NCBI GenBank assembly: GCA_030267565.1
Contig: BRXU01000001.1
Coordinates: 5,766,001-5,830,000 of the forward strand
Source of the DNA: Pleodorina starrii
Taxonomy: Eukaryota; Chlorophyta; Chlorophyceae; Chlamydomonadales; Volvocaceae
Direction: 5' to 3'
Length of the DNA: 64,000 bases
The position numbers and the translations under genes are program-made. This document shows, in pieces, positions 10,387-22,865 of the stretch. How positions within the stretch are numbered: the first letter of the stretch is position 1; the number at the start of each line of letters is the position of its first letter. The notes beneath the pieces are model-generated. The model was not told the origin of the DNA, did no database searches, and saw only the letters and a list, made by a program, of their open reading frames with translations.

Positions 10387-13300
10387 TACGTACACACGCG
10401 CACGTACACACGCGCACGTACACACGCACACGTACACACGCACACGTACACACGCGCACGTACACACGCGCACGTACACACGCACACGTACACACGCGCA
10501 CGTACACACGCACACGTACACACGCGCACGTACACACGCGCACGTACACACGCGCACGTACACACGCGCACGTACACACGCACACGTACACACGCACACG
10601 TACACACGCACACGTACACACGCACACGTACACACGCACACGTACACACGCACACGTACACACGCACACGTACACACGCATACGTACACACGCACACGTA
10701 CACACGCACACGTACACACGCACACGTACACACGCACGCGTACACACGCGCACGTACACACGCACACGTACACACGCACACGTACACACGCGCACGTACA
10801 CACACGCACGTACACACGCACACGTACACACGCACACGTACACACGCGCACGTACACACGCGCACGTACACACGCACACGTACACACGCGCACGTACACA
10901 CGCACACGTACACACGCGCACGAAATACGCACACGTACACACGCGCACGTACACACGCACACGTACACACGCGCACGTACACACGCACACGTACACACGC
11001 ACACGTACACACGCACACGTACACACGCACACATACACACGCACACGTACACACGCACACGTACACACGCGCACGTACACACGCACACGTACACACGCGC
11101 ACGTACACACGCACACGTACACACGCACACGTACACACGCACACGTACACACGCACACATACACACGCACACGTACACACGCACACGTACACACGCACAC
11201 GTACACACGCACACGTACACACGCACACGTACACACGCACACGTACACACGCACGCGTACACACGCGCACGTACACACGCACACGTACACACGCACACGT
11301 ACACACGCGCACGTACACACACGCACGTACACACGCACACGTACACACGCACACGTACACACGCGCACGTACACACGCGCACATACACACGCACACGTAC
11401 ACACGCACACGTACACACGCACACGTACACACGCACACGTACACACACGCACGTACACACGCGCACGTACACACGCACACGTACACACGCACACGTACAC
11501 ACGCGCACGTACACACGCGCACGTACACACGCACACGTACACACGCGCACGTACACACGCACACGTACACACGCGCACGTACACACGCGCACGTACACAC
11601 GCGCACGTACACACGCACACGTACACACGCACACGTACACACGCACACGTACACACGCACACGTACACACGCACACGTACACACGCACACGTACACACGC
11701 ACACGTACACACGCGCACGTACACACGCACACGTACACACGCACACGTACACACGCACACGTACACACGCGCACGTACACACGCACACGTACACACGCGC
11801 ACGTACACACGCACACGTACACACGCACACGTACACACGCGCACGTACACACGCACACGTACACACGCACACGTACACACGCGCACGTACACACGCACAC
11901 GTACACACGCGCACGTACACACGCGCACGTACACACGCACACGTACACACGCACACGTACACACGCGCACGTACACACGCACACGTACACACGCACACAT
12001 ACACACGCGCACGTACACACACACGCGTACACACGCACATGTACACACGCACACGTACACACGCGCACGTACACACGCACACGTACACACGCACACGCAC
12101 ACACGCGCACGTACACACGCGCACGTACACACGCGCACGTACACACGCACACGTACACACGCACACATACACACGCACACGTACACACGCACACATACAC
12201 ACGCACATGTACACACGCACACGTACACACGCGCACGTACACACGCACACGTACACACGCACACGTACACACGCGCACGTACACACGCGCACGTACACAC
12301 GCGCACGTACACACGCGCACGAAATACGCACACGTACACACGCGCACGTACACACGCACACGTACACACGCGCACGTACACACGCACACGTACACACGCA
12401 CACGTACACACGCACACGTACACACGCGCACGTACACACGCGCACGTACACACGCACACGTACACACGCGCACGTACACACGCACACGTACACACGCACA
12501 CGTACACACGCGCACGTACACACGCGCACGTACGCACGCGCACGTACACATGCACACGTACACACGCGCACGTACACACGCGCACATACACACGCACACG
12601 TACACACGCACACGTACACACGCGCACGTACACACGCGCACGTACACACGCACACGTACACACGCGCACGTACACACGCACACGTACACAAGCGCACGTA
12701 CACGCACACGTACACACGCACACGTACACACGCGCACGTACACACGCACACGTACACACGCACACGTACACACGCGCACGTACACACACGCACGTACACA
12801 CGCACACGTACACACGCACACGTACACACGCGCACGTACACACGCGCACGTACACACGCACACGTACACACGCACACATACACACGCACACGTACACACG
12901 CACACGTACACACGCACACGTACACACGCACACGTACACACGCACACGTACACACGCACACGTACACACGCACACGTACACACGCACATGTACACACGCA
13001 CATGTACACACGCACACGTACACACGCGCACGTACACACGCACACGTACACACGCACATGTACACACGCACACGTACACACGCACACGTACACACGCGCA
13101 CGTACACACACGCACGTACACACGCACACGTACACACGCACACGTACACACGCGCACGTACACACGCGCACGTACACACGCACACGTACACACGCGCACG
13201 TACACACGCACACGTACACAAGCGCACGTACACGCACACGTACACACGCACACGTACACACGCGCACGTACACACGCACACGTACACACGCACACGTACA

Positions 13301-15868
13301 CACGCGCACGTACACACACGCACGTACACACGCACACGTACACACGCACACATACACACGCGCACGTACACACGCGCACGTACACACGCACACGTACACA
13401 CGCACACATACACACGCACACGTACACACGCACACGTACACACGCACACGTACACACGCACACGTACACACGCACACGTACACACGCACACGTACACACG
13501 CACACGTACACACGCACATGTACACACGCACACGTACACACGCACACGTACACACGCACACGTACACACGCGCACGTACACACGCGCACGTACACACGCG
13601 CACGTACACACGCGCACGTACACACGCACACGTACACACGCGCACGTACACACGCACACGTACACACGCGCACGTACACACGCGCACGTACACACGCACA
13701 CGTACACACGCACACGTACACACGCGCACGTACACACGCACACGTACACACGCACACATACACACGCACATGTACACACGCACACGTACACACGCACACG
13801 TACACACGCACACGTACACACGCGCACGTACACACGCGCACGTACACACGCGCACGTACACACGCACATGTACACACGCACACGTACACACGCGCACGTA
13901 CACACGCACACGTACACACGCACACATACACACGCACACGTACACACGCACACATACACACGCACACGTACACACGCACACATACACACGCACATGTACA
14001 CACGCACACATACACACGCACACGTACACACGCACACATACACACGCACACGTACACACGCGCACGTACACACGCGCACGTACACACGCGCACGTACACA
14101 CGCGCACGTACACACGCGCACGTACACACGCACACGTACACACGCGCACGTACACACGCACACGTACACACGCGCACGTACACACGCGCACGTACACACG
14201 CACACGTACACACGCACACGTACACACGCGCACGTACACACGCACACGTACACACGCACACATACACACGCACACGTACACACGCACACATACACACGCA
14301 CATGTACACACGCACACGTACACACGCACACGTACACACGCACACGTACACACGCGCACGTACACACGCGCACGTACACACGCGCACGTACACACGCACA
14401 TGTACACACGCACACGTACACACGCGCACGTACACACGCACACGTACACACGCACACATACACACGCACACGTACACACGCACACATACACACGCACACG
14501 TACACACGCACACGTACACACGCGCACGTACACACGCACACGTACACACGCGCACGTACACACGCACACGTACACACGCACACGTACACACGCGCACGTA
14601 CACACGCACACGTACACACGCGCACGTACACACGCGCACGTACACACGCACACGCACACACGCGCACGTACACACGCGCACGTACACACGCACACGTACA
14701 CACGCACACGTACACACGCGCACGTACACACGCACACGTACACACGCACACATACACACGCGCACGTACACACACACGCGTACACACGCACATGTACACA
14801 CGCACACGTACACACGCGCACGTACACACGCACACGTACACACGCACACGTACACACGCGCACGTACACACGCGCACGTACACACGCGCACGTACACACG
14901 CACACGTACACACGCACACATACACACGCACACGTACACACGCACACATACACACGCACATGTACACACGCACACGTACACACGCGCACGTACACACGCA
15001 CACGTACACACGCACACGTACACACGCGCACGTACACACGCGCACGTACACACGCGCACGTACACACGCGCACGAAATACGCACACGTACACACGCGCAC
15101 GTACACACGCACACGTACACACGCGCACGTACACACGCACACGTACACACGCACACGTACACACGCACACGTACACACGCACACATACACACGCACACGT
15201 ACACACGCACACGTACACACGCACACGTACACACGCACACGTACACACGCACACGTACACACGCACGCGTACACACGCGCACGTACACACGCACACGTAC
15301 ACACGCACACGTACACACGCGCACGTACACACACGCACGTACACACGCACACGTACACACGCACACGTACACACGCGCACGTACACACGCGCACGTACAC
15401 ACGCACACGTACACACGCGCACGTACACACGCACACGTACACAAGCGCACGTACACGCACACGTACACACGCACACGTACACACGCGCACGTACACACGC
15501 ACACGTACACACGCACACGTACACACGCGCACGTACACACACGCACGTACACACGCACACGTACACACGCACACGTACACACGCGCACGTACACACGCGC
15601 ACGTACACACGCACACGTACACACGCACACATACACACGCACACGTACACACGCACACGTACACACGCACACGTACACACGCACACGTACACACGCACAC
15701 GTACACACGCACACGTACACACGCACACGTACACACGCACATGTACACACGCACATGTACACACGCACACGTAAACACGCGCACGTACACACGCACACGT
15801 ACACACGCACATGTACACACGCACACGTACACACGCACACGTACACACGCACATGTACACACGCACAT
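10387..15868. repeat. 14-bp satellite, array 1 (about 5.5 kb, about 390 units)
   Basis: Head-to-tail units of CGTACACACGCACA or CGTACACACGCGCA. The unit is strictly alternating pyrimidine-purine, and being 14 bp long it keeps that alternation across unit joints, so almost the whole array alternates. Variants (CGCG/CGCA, CACG/CATG/CATA) are almost all transitions that keep the alternation. Rare breaks act as markers: GAAATAC at about 10922, 12321 and 15074, and AAGCGCACGTACACGC at about 12690, 13220 and 15443. All six frames are open because no unit phase contains a stop codon; the resulting long frames (about 2,000 codons) are not credible genes. Confidence 0.97.
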
Positions 15869-16294
15869 GGGCCCATCCTCCACCCATGGGCCCAGCCTCG
15901 ACCCATGGGCCCAGTTTCGACCCACGGGGCCAGTCTCGACCCATGGGCGCAGTCTCGACCCATGGGCTTAGCCTCGACCCATGGGCTTAGTCTCGACCCA
16001 CGGGCCAAGCCTCGACCCACGGGCCAAGCGTCGACCCATGGGCCCAGCCTCGACCCATGAACCCAGCCTCGACTCATGGGCTTAGTCTCGACCCACGGGC
16101 CAAGCCTCGACCCACGGGTCAAGCGTCGACCCATGGGCCCAGCCTCGACCCATGGGCCCAGCCTTTACCTATGGGCCCAGCCTAGGCTTATGGGCCCAGT
16201 CTCGACCAATGGGCCCAGCCTCGACTCATGGGCCCCGACTCGACCCATGGGCCCAGCCTCGACCCACGGGCCCAGCCTCGACCCATGGGCCCAG
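15869..16294. repeat. 19-bp minisatellite, block 2
   Basis: About 22 units of the same 19-bp family as 9793-10386, with a characteristic order of variants (CATCCTCC, CGGGGCCAG, GGGCGCAG, GGGCTTAG, CGGGTCAAG). That order recurs in blocks 3 and 4, showing that they are copies of one another. Confidence 0.95.
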
Positions 16295-18604
16295 TACGTA
16301 CACACGCACACGTACACACGCGCACGTACACACACGCACGTACACACGCACACGTACACACGCACACGTACACACGCGCACGTACACACGCGCACGTACA
16401 CACGCACACGTACACACGCACACGTACACACGCGCACGTACACACGCGCACGTACACACGCGCACGTACACACGCACACGTACACACGCGCACGTACACA
16501 CGCACACGTACACACGCGCACGTACACACGCGCACGTACACACGCACACGTACACACGCACACGTACACACGCGCACGTACACACGCACACGTACACACG
16601 CACACGTACACACGCGCACGTACACACGCACACGTACACACGCGCACGTACACACGCGCACGTACACACGCACACGTACACACGCGCACGTACACACACG
16701 CACGTACACACGCACACGTACACACGCGCACGTACACACGCGCACGTACACACGCACACGTACACACGCGCAAGTACACACGCGCACGTACACACGCACA
16801 CGTACACACGCACACGTACACACGCGCACGTACACACGCACACGTACACACGCACACGTACACACGCACACGTACACACGCGCACGTACACACGCACACG
16901 TACACACGCGCACGTACACACGCGCACGTACACACGCACACGTACACACGCGCACGTACACACGCGCACGTACACACGCGCACGTACACACGCACACGTA
17001 CACACGCGCACGTACACACGCACACGTACACACGCGCACGTACACACGCGCACGTACACACGCACACGTACACACGCACACGTACACACGCGCACGTACA
17101 CACGCACACGTACACACGCACACATACACACGCACACGTACACACGCACACATACACACGCACATGTACACACGCACACGTACACACGCACACGTACACA
17201 CGCACACGTACACACGCGCACGTACACACGCGCACGTACACACGCGCACGTACACACGCACATGTACACACGCACACGTACACACGCGCACGTACACACG
17301 CACACGTACACACGCACACATACACACGCACACGTACACACGCACACATACACACGCACACGTACACACGCACACGTACACACGCGCACGTACACACGCA
17401 CACGTACACACGCGCACGTACACACGCACACGTACACACGCACACGAACACACGCGCACGTACACACGCACACGTACACACGCACACGTACACACGCGCA
17501 CGTACACACGCACACGTACACACGCGCACGTACACACGCGCACGTACACACGCACACGTACACACGCACACGTACACACGCGCACGTACACACGCACACG
17601 TACACACGCACACATACACACGCGCACGTACACACACACGCGTACACACGCACATGTACACACGCACACGTACACACGCGCACGTACACACGCACACGTA
17701 CACACGCACACGTACACACGCGCACGTACACACGCGCACGTACACACGCGCACGTACACACGCACACGTACACACGCACACATACACACGCACACGTACA
17801 CACGCACACATACACACGCACATGTACACACGCACACGTACACACGCGCACGTACACACGCACACGTACACACGCACACGTACACACGCGCACGTACACA
17901 CGCGCACGTACACACGCGCACGTACACACGCGCACGAAATACGCACACGTACACACGCGCACGTACACACGCACACGTACACACGCACACGTACACACGC
18001 ACACGTACACACGCACACGTACACACGCACACATACACACGCACACGTACACACGCACACGTACACACGCACACGTACACACGCACACGTACACACGCAC
18101 ACGTACACACGCACGCGTACACACGCGCACGTACACACGCACACGTACACACGCACACGTACACACGCGCACGTACACACACGCACGTACACACGCACAC
18201 GTACACACGCACACGTACACACGCGCACGTACACACGCGCACGTACACACGCACACGTACACACGCGCACGTACACACGCACACGTACACAAGCGCACGT
18301 ACACGCACACGTACACACGCACACGTACACACGCGCACGTACACACGCGCACGTACGCACGCGCACGTACACATGCACACGTACACACGCGCACGTACAC
18401 ACGCGCACGTACACACGCACACGTACACACGCACACGTACACACGCACACGTACACACGCACACGTACACACGCACATGTACACACGCACATGTACACAC
18501 GCACACGTACACACGCGCACGTACACACGCACACGTACACACGCACATGTACACACGCACACGTACACACGCACACGTACACACGCACATGTACACACGC
18601 ACAT
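16295..18604. repeat. 14-bp satellite, array 2 (about 2.3 kb)
   Basis: Same alternating pyrimidine-purine 14-mer as array 1, about 165 units. It includes the marker variants GAAATAC (about 17936) and AAGCGCAC (about 18291), placed as in the end of array 1. Confidence 0.96.
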
Positions 18605-19030
18605 GGGCCCATCCTCCACCCATGGGCCCAGCCTCGACCCATGGGCCCAGTTTCGACCCACGGGGCCAGTCTCGACCCATGGGCGCAGTCTCGACCCATG
18701 GGCTTAGCCTCGACCCATGGGCTTAGTCTCGACACACGGGCAAAGCCTCGACCCACGGGCCAAGCGTCGACCCATGGGCCCAGCCTCGACCCATGAGCCC
18801 AGCCTCGACTCATGGGCTTAGTCTCGACCCACGGGCCAAGCCTCGACCCACGGGTCAAGCGTCGTCCCATGGGCCCAGCCTCGACCCATGGGCCCAGCCT
18901 TTACCTATGGGCCCAGCCTAGGCTTATGGGCCCAGTCTCGACCAATGGGCCCAGCCTCGACTCATGGGCCCCGTCTCGACCCATGGGCCCAGCCTCGACC
19001 CACGGGCCCAGCCTCGACCCATGGGCCCAG
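18605..19030. repeat. 19-bp minisatellite, block 3
   Basis: Near-identical copy of the block at 15869-16294, with only a few base differences (for example CACACGGGCAAAG for CCCACGGGCCAAG). It marks a higher-order duplication. Confidence 0.95.
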
Positions 19031-20251
19031 TACGTACACACGCACACGTACACACGCGCACGTACACACACGCACGTACACACGCACACGTACACACGCA
19101 CACGTACACACGCGCACGTACACACGCGCACGTACACACGCACACGTACACACGCACACGTACACACGCGCACGTACACACGCGCACGTACACACGCGCA
19201 CGTACACACGCACACGTACACACGCGCACGTACACACGCACACGTACACACGCGCACGTACACACGCGCACGTACACACGCACACGTACACACGCACACG
19301 TACACACGCGCACGTACACACGCACACGTACACACGCACACGTACACACGCGCACGTACACACGCACACGTACACACGCGCACGTACACACGCGCACGTA
19401 CACACGCGCACGTACACACGCGCACGTACACACGCACACGTACACACGCGCACGTACACACACGCACGTACACACGCACACGTACACACGCGCACGTACA
19501 CACGCGCACGTACACACGCACACGTACACACGCGCAAGTACACACGCGCACGTACACACGCACACGTACACACGCACACGTACACACGCGCACGTACACA
19601 CGCACACGTACACACGCACACGTACACACGCACACGTACACACGCGCACGTACACACGCACACGTACACACGCACACGTACACACGCACACGTACACACG
19701 CACACGTACACACGCACACGTACACACGCACACGTACACACGCGCACGTACACACGCGCACGTACACACGCGCACGTACACACGCGCACGTACACACGCA
19801 CACGTACACACGCGCACGTACACACGCACACGTACACACGCGCACGTACACACGCGCACGTACACACGCACACGTACACACGCACACGTACACACGCGCA
19901 CGTACACACGCACACGTACACACGCACACATACACACGCACACGTACACACGCACACATACACACGCACATGTACACACGCACACGTACACACGCACACG
20001 TACACACGCACACGTACACACGCGCACGTACACACGCGCACGTACACACGCACATGTACACACGCACACGTACACACGCGCACGTACACACGCACACGTA
20101 CACACGCACACATACACACGCACATGTACACACGCACACATACACACGCACACGTACACACGCACACATACACACGCACACGTACACACGCGCACGTACA
20201 CACGCGCACGTACACACGCGCACGTACACACGCACATGTACACACGCACAT
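19031..20251. repeat. 14-bp satellite, array 3 (about 1.2 kb)
   Basis: About 87 units of the 14-mer. Its left part repeats the unit order of array 2 (for example the GCAAGTACAC variant at about 19534, matching that at about 16770), and it is shortened relative to array 2. Confidence 0.96.
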
Positions 20252-20678
20252 GGGCCCATCCTCCACTCAAGGGCCCAGCCTCGACCCATGGGCCCAGTTT
20301 CGACCCACGGGGCCAGTCTCGACCCATGGGCGCAGTCTCGACCCATGGGCCCAGTCTCGACCCATGGGCTTAGCCTCGACCCATGGGCTTAGTCTCGACC
20401 CACGGGCCAAGCGTCGACCCATGGGCCCAGCCTCGACCCATGGGCCCAGCCTCGACTCATGGGCTTAGTCTCGACCCACGGGCCAAGCCTCGACCCACGG
20501 GTCAAGCGTCGACCCATGGGCCCAGCCTCGACCCATGGGCCCAGCCTTTACCTATGGGCCCAGCCTAGACCCACGGGCCCAGCCTCGACCCATGGGCCCA
20601 GCCTCGACTCATGGGCCCCGTCTCGACCCATGGGCCCAGCCTCGACCCACGGGCCCAGCCTCGACCCATGGGCCCAGT
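20252..20678. repeat. 19-bp minisatellite, block 4 (right edge of the satellite region)
   Basis: Fourth 19-bp block, again starting with the CATCCTCC variant. It ends abruptly at GGGCCCAGTCG, where unique sequence begins. Confidence 0.94.
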
Positions 20679-22865
20679 CGCCTGCTCAGCTTCTTGCATT
20701 CGTTTTGGAGTTGAAGGCTACTGACTGCCATCACATTTCGCTTTGGTAGGAGATGAAGGATGCCGGGCCCGCAAGACGTACGCAGGCTAGGTTGGCGTTG
20801 AGATGGCTGGCGGTTGAGGATTGTCCGCTGCCGTCCTAGTACGACACGTGTTTGCATGGGGGCGTTGTTGGCGCGCACGAGAGGCGCCAGAGGAGAAGGC
20901 TTGGTGATGCAAGGTGTAGAGTACACACGCTCATCACGAAGCATCGGCTGTGTTGCTGTACGACATGTGGCATACTGTACGACTGTGTACGGAAAATGGC
21001 GATGATGCAAGGGCAGCCCGCTCACAAAGGAGGCGCCGCGCATTGAATGTGCAGCGTTGCCCTCGACCCTGTAAAAAAGGCTGCAATGACGAATGAACCG
21101 CATTACCGTGATCCGTGTTGAAGCATCGCACGTGCGCACATCAGTGGTCAGTGGTTGAGTTGTGCAGAGAGTGGCACCACAACGCACCACAGAATCGCGC
21201 CTGCGTCACTCAGCAGGTCAGCACACCCATTGACAGGGTACCCTATGTGCACTGCCTCGTCACTGGGCCCCGACACGGTATGTAGGGTAGGCACAAATCC
21301 CTTCCAGACCATCGAGGTCGGCGCCGCGCGTGCGACCACCCCGGCCGGACCCACCCGGCCCCAGCTTACAGCCCTCGCCTTCCCCATCGCCCCACACCCC
21401 TGCTGCTGCCTGGCAGCCGCGTCCCCGCCCTCGCCGCCATCAGCACCTCACCTCCCGTCCCCTAGTGGCAGCGACAGCAGGGGCAGCGCGCACCGCCGAG
21501 GACCGACACCCGCGCCATCGCACTACGATTCCACCCCCACTGCCCCCCTTTCAATCGCTCTGATAGCGCTCTGACCGCCCAGTGCAAAGCCGCCATGTCA
21601 GTCAGTGAACATCCAGACCAGATCCAAAGACGCGGCGCCTCACAGCAGCGCCATCCGTCAAGCAACACGTGGGCAGGTGGGCCCGATGTGCTGTGGGTGC
21701 TGCAGCGCGCCGTCAGGAGCAACGGCAACAGCGACACTAGGCGACCCGATGCGCCCCCATAGGGAAAAAAACCCCACCGATACTTTCCCCACATTCCACA
21801 GGTCACAGCACAAAACGCGACGCAGCCGGGGTCCGGGGCTGTTTCCAGCCGGAGAGAAACATGCGCGGCGACAGCAGCGCCGGTAGATACCGCCAGCTTG
21901 GACGGTTACCGCATGTTATGCGGTGCTGTACACGGCGCACGACTCTGCGCGCGCTCAAAACCTGGACCGGATGCTGCTTCAGAAGAGGCGCGCGCACGCC
22001 CCTCCCAACAAGCCTGCAGGCTAGTGTATGCTGCGGCGCCGCGCAGCGCCCCTGCGAGTCAGCGGGCCATCAAATGCATGGCCCTGCAGGGCACTCCACA
22101 AAAACACGTCAGGACGGCGGACGCACTCGAGTGCGCCTCGACGGTAGCCACCCGTAAATTTATGTGCCATCGCCAGTAACAGACGAGCCGCCTTTCGGCG
22201 CTCGGTTCAAAAGGTCTGTAGGGCTATATACACGGGTGCGAATACACGGGGCTACACGGGTGCAAATACACGGGCACAGCACCGTGGCGCTGGGGTGTTC
22301 GTGTGCGAACATCCTGGCAACACCCCATAATGCCGTTGGCCCGTTTGACTGCACCCCCCTTGACTGCACCCCCCTAGGGTCTGCAGCCCACTGTACCAAC
22401 CACACACACAGTGGTTATACACCAAACATCATACATACGGCGAGAGCATGCGCCGCACGCGCATCGACTCCCGCCTCCACCGTCCACACACACCAGACCC
22501 TAACACCCTAGCTTCCATCCATTCGATATCTTCATAATCAGGACCCCCCCGCGATCGTTCGCTAATGCCGTCTCCGTCCCTTCGCTGCGGTATCTTCTTT
22601 TTTTTACCCCGCCCTCGGTAACCCATAACATCCATTACCTTGCGCCCTCGCCCCACGATATGGCACGCACCGCTCCTGCCCCCATAAGCGCTTGTCTGCC
22701 CGCCTGCCTATTCCTACACGGCCCCCGGTGGTGGCGTGGCGCCAACAGGGCCTCCACACACGCCCACCCGCGGGCACGGCTACAAGCCTGCCAATAATTG
22801 TTTTGCTCAAGCGACTGTCGCGCAAGGCGAGGTAAAGCCCGCAAATTCCCGAGGTGTGGTCGGGT
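20679..22865. other. Intergenic sequence, no supported gene
   Basis: Only short, compositionally unremarkable open frames occur. A small imperfect repeat of ACACGGGTGC(A/G)AATACACGGG lies at about 22231-22279. It probably contains the 3' UTR of the leftward MYND-type gene. Confidence 0.5.

Noticed and set aside
9575..16134. Very long open frames (up to about 2,170 codons) on both strands with Cys-Val-Arg or His-Thr-Arg repeats
   Set aside because: They exist in all six frames because neither the 14-bp nor the 19-bp unit contains a stop codon in any phase. There is no splice or codon-use support, so they are by-products of the satellite.
9793..20678. CRISPR-like direct repeats
   Set aside because: The units are tandem with no unique spacers, and the context is a eukaryotic nuclear genome.
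20609..21190. Open frame of about 190 codons on the minus strand next to the satellite
   Set aside because: It starts in unique sequence, runs into the satellite, and shows no recognisable domain or coding-like composition.
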